From assembly GCA_963662155.1 (NCBI GenBank), contig OY759263.1:28931023-28995022 (forward strand): 64,000 bases of DNA, read 5' to 3'. Within the stretch, counting starts at the first letter, position 1; each line of letters starts with the position of its first letter. Both the position numbers and the translations under genes were made by a program. Origin of the DNA: Lamellibrachia columna (taxonomy: Eukaryota; Annelida; Polychaeta; Sabellida; Siboglinidae). Below the pieces are notes generated by a model that worked only from the letters and a program-made list of their open reading frames with translations, had not been told where the DNA came from and made no database searches. This document shows, piece by piece, positions 24,082 to 34,620 of the stretch.

Positions 24082-27000
24082 TCACCCATCAACCTCTTGA
24101 TGCACTCGGTTGATCGGCTTCGAATGGATGTTGTGTCTGGCTCCATGCAGAAGCTCAGCCACAGTCTTCCTGCCAGCCAGGCTTCCAATGGATGTTATGT
24201 TGTGTCTGGCTCCAAGCAGAAGCTCAGCCACAGTCTTCCTGCCAGCCAGGCTTCCAATGGATGTTGTGTCTGGCTCCATGCAGAAGATCAGCCAGTCTTC
24301 CTGCCAGCCAGGCTTCCAATGGATGTTGTGTCTGGCTCCACCCAGAAGCTCAGCCACAGTCTTCCTGCCAGCCAGGCTTCCAATGGATGTTGTGTCTGGC
24401 TCCACACAGAAGCTCAGCCACAGTCTTCCTGCCAGCCAGGCTTCCAATGGATGTTGTGTCTGGCTCCACCCAGAAGCTCAGCCACAGTCTTCCTGCCAGC
24501 CAGGCTTCCAATGGATGTTGTGTCTGGCTCCACACAGAAGCTCAGCCACAGTCTTCCTGCCAGCCAGGCTTCCAATGGATGTTGTGTCTGGCTCCACCCA
24601 GAAGCTCAGCCACAGTCTTCCTGCCAGCCAGGCTTCCAATGGATGTTGTGCCTGGCTCCACGCAGAAGCTCAGCCACAGTCTTCCTGCCAGCCAGGCTTC
24701 CAATGGATGTTGTGTCTGGCTCCATGCAGAAGCTCAGCCACAGTCTTCCTGCCAGCCAGGCTTCCAATGGATGTTGTGTCTGGGTCCACACAGAAGCTCA
24801 GTCACAGTCTTCCTGCCAGCCAGGCTTCCAATGGATGTTGTGTCTGGCTCCATGCAGAAGCTCGGCCAGTCTTCCTGCCAGCCAGGCTTCCAATGGATGT
24901 TGTGTCTGGCTCCATGCAGAAGCTCAGCCACAGTCTTCCTGCCAGCCAGGCTTCCAATGGATGTTGTGTCTGGCTACACACAGAAGCTCAGCCACAGTCT
25001 TCCTGCCAGCCAGGCTTCCAATGGATGTTGTGTCTGGCTCCACACAGAAGCTCAGCCACAGTCTTCCTGCCAGTGAGCCTTCCAATGGATGTTGTGCCTG
25101 GCTCCACACAGAAGCTCAGCCACAGTCTTCCTGCCAGCCAGGCTTCCAACGGATGTTGTGTCGGGCTCCACACAGAAGCTCAGCCACAGTCTTCCTGCCA
25201 GCCAGGCTTCCAATGGATGTTGTGTCTGGCTCCATGCAGAAGCTCAGCCACAGTCTTCCTGCCAGCCAGGCTTCCAATGGATGTTGTGTCTGGCTCCAAG
25301 CAGAAGCTCAGCCACAGTCTTCCTGCCAGCCAGGCTTCCAATGGATGTTGTGTCTGGCTCCATGCAGAAGCTCAGCCAGTCTTCCTGCCAGCCAGGCTTC
25401 CAATGGATGTTGTGTCTGGCTCCACCCAGAAGCTCAGCCACAGTCTTCCTGCCAGCCAGGCTTCCAATGGATGTTGTGTCTGGCTCCACACAGAAGCTCA
25501 GCCACAGTCTTCCTGCCAGCCAGGCTTCCAATGGATGTTGTGTCTGGCTCCACCCAGAAGCTCAGCCACAGTCTTCCTGCCAGCCAGGCTTCCAATGGAT
25601 GTTGTGTCTGGCTCCACACAGAAGCTCAGCCACAGTCTTCCTGCCAGCCAGGCTTCCAATGGATGTTGTGTCTGGCTCCACCCAGAAGCTCAGCCACAGT
25701 CTTCCTGCCAGCCAGGCTTCCAATGGATGTTGTGTCTGGCTCCACACAGAAGCTCAGTCACAGTCTTCCTGCCAACCAGGCTTCCAATGGATGTTGTGTC
25801 TGGCTCCATGCAGAAGCTCGGCCAGTCTTCCAATGGATGTTGTGTCTGGCTCCATGCAGAAGCTCAGCCACAGTCTTCCTGCCAGCCAGGCTTCCAATGG
25901 ATGTTGTGTCTGGCTACACACAGAAGCTCAGCCACAGTATTCCTGCCAGCCAGGCTTCCAATGGATGTTGTGTCTGGCTCCACGCAGAAGCTCAGCCACA
26001 GTCTTCCTGCCAGCGAGCCTTCCAATGGATGTTGTGCCTGGCTCCACACAGAAGCTCAGCCACAGTCTTCCTGCCAGCCAGGCTTCCAACGGATGTTGTG
26101 TCGGGCTCCACACAGAAGCTCAGCCACAGTCTTCCTGCCAGCCAGGCTTCCAATGGATGTTGTGTCTGGCTCCATGCAGAAGCTCGGCCAGTCTTCCTGC
26201 CAGCCAGGCTTCCAATGGATGTTGTGCCTGGCTCCATGGAGAAGCTCGGCCAGTCTTCCTGCCAGCCAGGCTTCCAATGGATGTTGTGCCTGGCTCCAAG
26301 CAGAAGCTCAGCCACAGTCTTCCTGCCAGTGAGGCTTCCAATGGATGTTGTGTCTGGCTCCAAGCAGAAGCTCAGCCACAGTCTTCCTGCCAGCCAGGCT
26401 TCCAATGGATGTTGTGTCTGGCTCCATGCAGAAGCTCGGCCAGTCTTCCTGCCAGCCAGGCTTCCAATGGATGTTGTGCCTGGCTCCATGCAGAAGCTCG
26501 GCCAGTCTTCCTGCCAGCCAGGCTTCCAATGGATGTTGTGCCTGGCTCCATGCAGAAGCTCGGCCAGTCTTCCTGCCAGCCAGGCTTCCATTGGATGTTG
26601 TGTCTGGCTCCATGCAGAAGCTCAGCCACAGTCTTCCTGCCAGCCAGGCTTCCAATGGATGTTGTGTCTGGGTCCACACAGAAGCTCAGTCACAGTCTTC
26701 CTGCCAGCCAGGCTTCCAATGGATGTTGTGTCTGGCTCCATGCAGAAGCTCGGCCAGTCTTCCTGCCAGCCAGGCTTCCAATGGATGTTGTGTCTGGCTC
26801 CATGCAGAAGCTCAGCCACAGTCTTCCTGCCAGCCAGGCTTCCAATGGATGTTGTGTCTGGCTACACACAGAAGCTCAGCCACAGTCTTCCTGCCAGCCA
26901 GGCTTCCAATGGATGTTGTGTCTGGCTCCACACAGAAGCTCAGCCACAGTCTTCCTGCCAGTGAGCCTTCCAATGGATGTTGTGCCTGGCTCCACACAGA

Positions 27001-30000
27001 AGCTCAGCCACAGTCTTCCTGCCAGCCAGGCTTCCAACGGATGTTGTGTCGGGCTCCACACAGAAGCTCAGCCACAGTCTTCCTGCCAGCCAGGCTTCCA
27101 ATGGATGTTGTGTCTGGCTCCATGCAGAAGCTCAGCCACAGTCTTCCTGCCAGCCAGGCTTCCAATGGATGTTGTGTCTGGCTCCAAGCAGAAGCTCAGC
27201 CACAGTCTTCCTGCCAGCCAGGCTTCCAATGGATGTTGTGTCTGGCTCCATGCAGAAGCTCAGCCAGTCTTCCTGCCAGCCAGGCTTCCAATGGATGTTG
27301 TGTCTGGCTCCACCCAGAAGCTCAGCCACAGTCTTCCTGCCAGCCAGGCTTCCAATGGATGTTGTGTCTGGCTCCACACAGAAGCTCAGCCACAGTCTTC
27401 CTGCCAGCCAGGCTTCCAATGGATGTTGTGTCTGGCTCCACCCAGAAGCTCAGCCACAGTCTTCCTGCCAGCCAGGCTTCCAATGGATGTTGTGTCTGGC
27501 TCCACACAGAAGCTCAGCCACAGTCTTCCTGCCAGCCAGGCTTCCAATGGATGTTGTGTCTGGCTCCACCCAGAAGCTCAGCCACAGTCTTCCTGCCAGC
27601 CAGGCTTCCAATGGATGTTGTGTCTGGCTCCACACAGAAGCTCAGTCACAGTCTTCCTGCCAACCAGGCTTCCAATGGATGTTGTGTCTGGCTCCATGCA
27701 GAAGCTCGGCCAGTCTTCCAATGGATGTTGTGTCTGGCTCCATGCAGAAGCTCAGCCACAGTCTTCCTGCCAGCCAGGCTTCCAATGGATGTTGTGTCTG
27801 GCTACACACAGAAGCTCAGCCACAGTATTCCTGCCAGCCAGGCTTCCAATGGATGTTGTGTCTGGCTCCACGCAGAAGCTCAGCCACAGTCTTCCTGCCA
27901 GCGAGCCTTCCAATGGATGTTGTGCCTGGCTCCACACAGAAGCTCAGCCACAGTCTTCCTGCCAGCCAGGCTTCCAACGGATGTTGTGTCGGGCTCCACA
28001 CAGAAGCTCAGCCACAGTCTTCCTGCCAGCCAGGCTTCCAATGGATGTTGTGTCTGGCTCCATGCAGAAGCTCGGCCAGTCTTCCTGCCAGCCAGGCTTC
28101 CAATGGATGTTGTGCCTGGCTCCATGGAGAAGCTCGGCCAGTCTTCCTGCCAGCCAGGCTTCCAATGGATGTTGTGCCTGGCTCCAAGCAGAAGCTCAGC
28201 CACAGTCTTCCTGCCAGTGAGGCTTCCAATGGATGTTGTGTCTGGCTCCAAGCAGAAGCTCAGCCACAGTCTTCCTGCCAGCCAGGCTTCCAATGGATGT
28301 TGTGTCTGGCTCCATGCAGAAGCTCGGCCAGTCTTCCTGCCAGCCAGGCTTCCAATGGATGTTGTGCCTGGCTCCATGCAGAAGCTCGGCCAGTCTTCCT
28401 GCCAGCCAGGCTTCCAATGGATGTTGTGCCTGGCTCCATGCAGAAGCTCGGCCAGTCTTCCTGCCAGCCAGGCTTCCATTGGATGTTGTGCCTGGCTCCA
28501 TGCAGAAGCTCGGCCAGTCTTCCTGCCAGCCAGGCTTCCAATGGATGTTGTGCCTGGCTCCATGCAGAAGCTCGGCCAGTCTTCCTGCCAGCCAGGCTTC
28601 CAATGGATGTTGTGCCTGGCTCCATGCAGAAGCTCGGCCAGTCTTCCTGCCAGCCAGGCTTCCAATGGATGTTGTGCCTGGCTCCAAGCAGAAGCTCAGC
28701 CACAGTCTTCCTGCCAGCCAGGCTTCCAACGGATGTTGTGTCTGGCTCCATGCAGAAGCTCAGCCGGTCTTCCTGCCAGCCAGGCTTCCAATGGATGTTG
28801 TGTCTGGCTCCACGCAGAAGCTCAGCCACAGTCTTCCTGCCAGCCAGGCGATCCTGGCACAGTGTGCAGAGTCTGTCCTGAAGTAGGCAGTACTCCCGAC
28901 GCACTCTTTTTGCAGGGGGCTGCTGGAGATTCTCCATAATCATGGTCAATGCAACTACATCGTCCTTCCAGATGGCATCTATCAGCACCCAGATGGTTGG
29001 ATGTGTGTGTCCCACCAGATGGGTGAATCTGTTGTTCCACTTCTCACATTGGTTGTTGGTAGAGGGCTCACTGTGAATGGTTGCCTCACGCACACACGGA
29101 TGACAGGTGGACTATGGCCAGCCCAGACATGGCGGTATGTGCCTGTAACGTATGTCTGGTCAAAGTAGTCGACCAGAGGTTCTGCATCAGGTGTGATCTC
29201 TCTGAGGAACATCATTCCAGCTGTGATGTCATCAAGCGGGAGGAATGCCAAGGCATCCAGCTGACCAGAGAGTTTGAACTCTTCGTCGTCTCTGTACCAG
29301 GGCACTAGTCCTAACTCTTCAATCTTTCTCCAGGTGGCTTGTGTGAGATGGTAGAAGCACCCTCTGACTTGAACTTCATCCCCCAGGACAGCCTACAGTG
29401 CACGGATGACAGACTGCTCAGTGTCAACTGACACAGTTGTGGGATCCGGATACAGTCCAAGCTAGCATGATACAATAGTCCAAAATGGCATGGAGCAATT
29501 CCTCATGTGTCTTGCACTGTAGCAGTGCATATACTGTCCCTAATGTGGTTGATCCAAGGGGAACACTGATGGCATACAGCTGAAGAAATCCAGCTGGGGC
29601 CATGGCAAAATTGCCATCCATAAACCAGGTACTCCCTAAAGCAAGCTACCTCACTCCGGTAGGAGAACCAAACACGAGGATCCGAGCATCAACATCCTGG
29701 CCGTTGTCGTAGATCAAGAAGCGCTCACGATTGGGTCCAGCTGTCTCTGCCCATTCGCCATCCGCAACAAGATCTTGCAGACTATCTGGCACTATGGGGT
29801 GTTGGCCTGCACGCACCCTGCGAATCATCTTCTTCACAGCCTCTTGTTTCCCGAGCAGTGGTCTGGCATCTGCAAGCAGTTCAGCAAGCTTGGTGGCTAG
29901 CACTGGTACCATCCCTCCAGGTGCCTCCTGGGGGTTGCCGGCATGCTGCTTCAGATCCGCTCTAGCTTTGACGGCAGCAACTTCCAGTTGGTTCAGATCA

Positions 30001-30302
30001 TGATTGTGTTCTTGAGCCATTTGTATGTCATCCATACCAAGGGAGATGGTAAAATCTCCCTTGCAGTGGTTGTGTTGCTTGACACAGTGCCATATGATTC
30101 TATTTTTTACGTTACCTGCTTGGTATATAAAAATCATCAAGACATATCCCTCAGTTTTATAGCCTTGGGAAAAAGAAGCCACTCTCAGCTCTGATGAAGC
30201 CTTACAGTAATGGGAGAGAGAGGCGTATATTAGCACGGCATGGTTATTGTTCATGGGAAGCTTAAAGAAGCCACTTTTGAGACTTGAAATAAGAGAAGCC
30301 AC
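24082..30302 (-). pseudogene. FLYWCH/MULE transposase, disrupted
   Basis: The N-terminal part (30254 ATG down to 29646) has a FLYWCH-type zinc finger: WHC near 30100, C-x-G at CKGDF, and a closing HNHD near 30010. After an in-frame stop at about 29646 the MULE core continues with TWFMDGNFAMAPAGFLQLY (first catalytic Asp), YALLQCKTHEELLHAILDYC, then in a shifted frame PTTVSVDTEQSVIRAL (second Asp), a stop, and CFYHLTQATWRKIEELGL. LDALAFLPLDDITAGM and YFDQTYVTGTYRHV follow, and after another frame change STNNQCEKWNNRFTHLVGHTHP. The C-terminus TLCQDRLAGRKTVAELLRGA is at 28830-28870, but the last codons (ARHNIHSKPINRVHQEVDG, stop at about 24082) lie 4.7 kb away because a 64-bp array fills the gap. 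At least two stops and two frameshifts make it inactive. Confidence 0.85.
24117..28850. repeat. 64-bp minisatellite array inside the transposase gene, about 74 units
   Basis: On the minus strand the unit is CCTGGCTGGCAGGAAGACTG, TGGCTGAGCTTCTGCATGGA, GCCAGACACAACATCCATTG, GAAG. It encodes the AGRKTVAELLxGARHNIHWK end of the neighbouring transposase. Many units are 62 bp, lacking one CA. Since 64 is not a multiple of three, three units are needed to restore frame. A 1,888-bp higher-order duplication covers about 24703-26590 and 26591-28478: every diagnostic variant I checked, such as the GCCAGTGAGCCT unit (25071 and 26959) and the short GGCCAGTCTTCCAATGG unit (25821 and 27709), repeats at that distance. 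The plus-strand frames of 634-1043 codons across it are by-products of the repeat. Confidence 0.95.
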
Positions 30303-30390
30303 TCTTGCTCAGATGTACAACACGCAATAATGTACCTTTATTGTTATAACTTTGGCATGAAATAAAAGAATTAAGCCACTCTCACCATAA

Positions 30391-30444
30391 AAAATTGTAT
30401 GTCCCTCCATGTACTTGTTGGCCAGATGTCCATTGGCCAAATGT
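30391..30444. repeat. MULE right terminal inverted repeat
   Basis: Inverted complement of the 23828-23892 end: GGCCAGATGTCCATTGGCCA at 30420-30439 pairs with the left-end motif. The stretch 30170-30390 inside it repeats an AAGCCACTCTCA motif four times, probably subterminal repeats. Confidence 0.85.
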
Positions 30445-30900
30445 ACGGACACCGGAATGAACTGACTCCTCATGTCGGAGCGGCTTATTTTCAGTTTCCC
30501 TTCTCTAGAGTTAGGGAGCCTGCGTGGGATATTTTACTTACCCTGGCATGGACACCAGAAGTGAACGAAATTGCCCACAAAAGGCTTCGAAACGGTGGCA
30601 AATGGATGCATTGAACTGTATTGCATTGCATGATGCGTTTAAAACAAGACTCGACTCACACTGGAGGGACCGTGCAAGCATTGGAACGTCACACATGCTC
30701 ATTGAAATTGTGTTTGCGGTGAAATGGCCGATACTATATTACCAAAGGCCAACACCACTGAAGATAAATATCACATGACAGGTTCTGTAGTGCCACTAAT
30801 CAGACACCGATATTTAAAATGTATGTCTGCTTAATTGGTGTCATTCTGCGAATGAATGTTACCGGCTATCACATTGCGTGGATGGACGATGTATGTACAC
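30445..30900. other. Intergenic, no recognisable gene
   Basis: Single-copy sequence between the MULE and the AGAP promoter. It has short open frames (30399-30614, 30524-30778) without motifs. It may include distal promoter sequence. Confidence 0.4.
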
Positions 30901-31104
30901 AAAGCCCACGTGTATCGAGGAAATAAACCGGAAGCGCGGGATAAGGAATGCGCATGCGAATGGGATGTAGACTGAGCATGCGCATTACTTGATCTAATGG
31001 GCCATTTTGAAAAATCAGAGATGCTGTAGTGTTGTTTTCCTCTAGCGTTTTACAGGGAGAAAATGTTTGTGGCGTGGATTATATAATCACTGTTCGAAGC
31101 GAAC
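30901..31104 (+). promoter_or_regulatory. AGAP1: AGAP core promoter and 5' UTR, TATA-less
   Basis: Within 200 bp of the start codon there is a CACGTG E-box (30907-30912), an ETS site CCGGAAGCG (30928-30936), two NRF-1-like motifs TGCGCATGCG (30949-30958) and GCATGCGCA (30976-30984), and a YY1-like GGCCATTTTG (about 31000-31009). CpGs are locally enriched and there is no TATA box. This is the usual architecture of broadly expressed metazoan promoters. The site matches are by eye; the transcription start is not determined. Confidence 0.65.
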
Positions 31105-31279
31105 ATGAACTCTAGAGGCTACATGCAGCCGTACGCAACCAATCCGCAAGCCATTCGGCAGGAAATCCAGCGTTTTGAGAGTGTTCATCCCAGCATCTAT
31201 GCCATCTACGATTTGATCGAGTCCATCCCCGATCCTTTGATTCAGCAACAAATTCGAGAACATGTCGTCTGCATCGAAG
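31105..31279 (+). CDS. AGAP1: AGAP1/3-like ArfGAP, first coding exon
   Basis: This exon encodes the conserved N-terminal segment of AGAP1/AGAP3 (centaurin gamma) proteins. After a short variable start it reads [20 protein letters not shown], then [20 protein letters not shown] and CIE, very close to the human AGAP3 and AGAP1 N-termini. These proteins carry a GTPase-like domain, a split PH domain, an ArfGAP zinc finger and ankyrin repeats, and act on Arf GTPases in endosomal trafficking. The exon runs from ATG at 31105 for 58 codons plus one base and ends at a consensus donor (GAAG|GTAAGT, donor G at 31280), phase 1. The next conserved exon, at 63544, starts in the matching phase. Whether the animal has one AGAP gene or several cannot be told here. 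No nearer upstream ATG in frame is favoured. Confidence 0.92.
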
Positions 31280-31280
31280 G

Positions 31281-34200
31281 TAAGTCGATTTATGTTACCC
31301 AGCTTCACTGCAACATGATTACAGAGTACGTCAGGCGGAACGGTAAGTGTACTTTCATTGTATTCTCATATCGGCATCCGTGACACATCGCATGAATGAG
31401 CCAAGTGATGTGACACATTCATTGACAGGAAACATTGGCCAAGACCAAGCGACAAGTCAACTCTTCCGACGGTGACACTTGACAGATTGTCTGACACACA
31501 CAAAGACAGTGTTTATATGCTGTGCGCTAGATTGTGTCACCAGTCAACATCTGATACAGTTATTCAACTAGCAAGACAACATTTCAAATGTGTTAATGTA
31601 AAATGTATTTGTCTTTGAAGAGTTTAAACGGTGAAGGCAACAACTGATTTGTAATTTTTTTTCCAGAATTACCATTACCAATTACTTGGTCCTCTCTCCT
31701 ATTATAATTCTAAAATAATCACTCAATAGTCAGGGATTTTGTAAACCCTTCTCGGTTGACAGGACTAACCACATTTGGCATATTCATAAGACAAACCGTC
31801 GTCATAGACATAGCCTCAACATTATAACTTTTTATAATTTGTACCACTTTCCCGCTTGTCTAAACTTTAACAAGATGTTCTGGTTTTTTTAAATAATGCT
31901 TCAATGCTGCACACATTGCCATTCTAGGCTCATTATGTTTGTGGTTTAAAATATTTTCTCGTAGATACGTTCACTGTGAACAAGAAGGGAAAATCAAATA
32001 ATGGTGCCCCATAAAACAACACGTTTGATTCCGCAAAACCGCCGAAATTTGCACTTTTCCATGAACAGATGTTGACACCTATATAGCAGGCTGTTGTGCC
32101 TTGCTCCCATCAATGTGGAGACAATTCCCAATGGTGTCCTGGTCCATCCCACAAACAAATGTCAAATATGTATTACATTTTGACAGTTGTCACCTAACCT
32201 GTATATGCAAGATGCTTTTTGTACATCTGGAATTACTAGTCAAAGACAAAACGTTCAGAAGAGCATTATTTATGTCGATATGTACAATATCAGCTAACAT
32301 GTCTTGGAAAACTCCAAGACTAACTGGTAAGGTGCTTTCAGATATGGAGTTAATAATGGATCTGGATTTTGTGAATTTCTAATTATTGTCTGGAAACTGT
32401 ATGGTTGAGCTAGGTCAGATTAAATTATATGTGTCTAGTGTACTAGGCAAACTCAAGAAATATCCAGATGTGTTCCTAGGATGAATGCACACAACTGTAG
32501 CAACGTTGTAACCATGGTGATAATATGCTCTGTCTGTCTGGTTATAGCATTAGTGCTCAGTTTGTGAAGTGAGTCGCAACTTTGGTTTCTGCTTCCTTGG
32601 CTGTACATTACTCTTTGGTTTATGACATACACTATTGCTGTAATATTATACGCTTGTGGAAGGTTAAGTACAACAACACATGCTTGTATGAAATGACTGC
32701 AAATATTCAACTATCCCCAACTTTGCTCCCAAGAACACACGCACACACACACACACACAGATAAAATATCCTATTTTAGTACTACTTGCATAACTATTAT
32801 TTATATGTTACTTTGAAGTGATTTTTATGTGAGAGGAAGGCTTTGAGAGTCGGTAAATTGGTGAAGCGTTAATATCAAGTATAATTTTTTGCTGCAAACT
32901 GTCTGCAGTATGCACTGACACAGAGTTTCGTGGTTGATATGAATTCAGGTGAATTATGTTTTTGACTCACTGGATTCACAAATCCCAATAGCATGGATTG
33001 TTATCACAACTGTTCAATGCACTCATGCATCGCATGGCACTGGTGTAGTATACAAAAACTATAATGGAACTTATTAATGTTATTTTACAAAGTGCAGTTG
33101 TCATGGACTTGTAGAAATGACCCAATGATTGAGTGGTTTGTCCTAACTGCACTGGGTCACATAGTTATGTTGAGATAAAACAGAACAGTGAACACATGTT
33201 ACTGCATGTCAGGGTTACCAGCTTATGGTATTACAGTATACTGACAGTCATACACAAATAGAAATGATTTGTAAAAAAGGAGTGTTTGGTGATGTAGTAC
33301 AGTTATGCACAGTGGACTTTGTTCTGCAGTGACTGCTGTGTTTACCTGCTTAGTCCTGTTGAGCTAATTAATTGATCTACTGATCACCAGGTATTGTCTT
33401 CTAATTTCCCTGTTGACAACTCCTCAGTTTAGGTGTCAATTTTACGTATTCATGCATGTTTCTGGTATCTAGAATGGTTTGTTCACTTCTTATTCTAAGT
33501 CTACTCAGTTGTCTCAGATGTGTATCTTTCTATACCATGGTTTTACCATTTTATGCCCAATAACACTTAATTAAAGGCGCACCAGTGACAACTGACTATC
33601 AGAATACAAAATGTCTGTCCATATGCAAAATTACTATCCAGCCAAGTGGTGATGCTTATATTTATAAGTAACCTTAAATTCTTAAGCATGTCTGACAATT
33701 CCAGATCGCTTACTGTCAATACAATATTACAAAGAGTACCATCTTTATTTATCAACATTCCTAAAAGTTATTTGTAAATGTCATACAAACTTTACCTGCA
33801 GATACACACTAAATTTATCATTGTTCTAAGTAAATCAAACAGGAAAGCCAATGCATATCTTAGATTGACAATTGGATTGTATAGCAGCATGAATATGTTT
33901 AAAAACAAGTTGGACACGTATCTCAGGATGGCGGGTTACACGTAGATGAACACTGATAGACTCTCGATAAGCCAATGGTTTCCTTGTCCACTTGCCATCT
34001 GGGCCTTTGGCTTGGATGGCAAATCTTGTTAAATCTGAGATTGTATGCATTGTGTATAGTTTTTACTGACATTCTGAATACTTGTTTACCAAGTAAACAT
34101 ACACTGGATAGGAACTTTACATTTTGACTTGTGACATTGTTATGTTGGTCTACATTTCAAAACTTATTATGAACTAACCAATAACCATGGAAACATTTTA

Positions 34201-34300
34201 TATTCCCTTTAGTGTACATATACAAAATAACATTAAGGTGTTTACATAAGTGTAGTTTAATTGGGTAAGTGATGTTTATTATTGTTTATAACATTTAGGA
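31281..34300. other. Intron sequence without supported features
   Basis: Short open frames only (for example 32101-32382), none with motifs. A (CA)n microsatellite lies at 32732-32759. The first kilobase could contain intronic enhancers but I see no specific motif cluster. Confidence 0.4.
32732..32759. repeat. (CA)n microsatellite
   Basis: ACACACGCACACACAC-type run of about 28 bp with one G interruption. Confidence 0.9.
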
Positions 34301-34329
34301 ATGTTTCTTCAACAAAGATGGTGATACGA

Positions 34330-34620
34330 GAAGAGATCAAAATGAAGAAACACCTGAAGGTTGAGGACAAAGGTAGTGGGGAGCAGACTGTGATGGGAAG
34401 GACACATACACAGAATGAGTGAGGAGAGATTGACAAAGAGTGTGGGAAACAGAAGAGGGTGATTGAGGGAGAAGAGGAAGACCAACATTAAGATGGAGGG
34501 ACCACGTTTAGAGGATCTTGAAACAGCAGCTCTAGGTGAACAGTCAAGAGTGGAAGAGAATGGCAGAAGATCACGATGGATGGACACACTCTCTCCTGTG
34601 AGAGGATAGAACAGATTAAG
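34330..34620 (+). mobile_element. Non-LTR retrotransposon ORF2 3' tail, decayed
   Basis: With one frame change the plus strand reads WEGHIHRMSEERLTKSVG (about 34390-34445) then GRRGRPTLRWRDHV (about 34468-34509) and, after stops, a K-rich segment with SQEWKRMAEDHDGW (about 34545-34585). This order, GHxxRM...RxRGRPxLRWxDxV...W, is the usual C-terminal tail of non-LTR element polymerases. Internal stops mark it as dead. Confidence 0.65.

Larger units (their letters stand above)
23828..30444 (-). mobile_element. Mutator-like (MULE) DNA transposon with long inverted ends
   Basis: The left end (23828-23892) begins ACATTTGGCCAATGGACAT and ends near ACAATTTT; the right end (30391-30444), inverted, begins identically and matches over most of about 55 bases, with an 11-base gap. 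Between them on the minus strand lies a FLYWCH plus MULE transposase gene, which is the combination expected of metazoan MuDR-type elements. No target-site duplication is visible next to the ends, so the copy is old or its ends have eroded. Of its 6.6 kb, 4.7 kb is a minisatellite expanded inside the transposase gene. Confidence 0.85.

Noticed and set aside
24097..28939. Plus-strand frames of 634-1043 codons in the 64-bp array
   Set aside because: They arise from repeat periodicity (three units restore frame). The meaningful coding direction is the minus strand, where the unit matches the transposase end.
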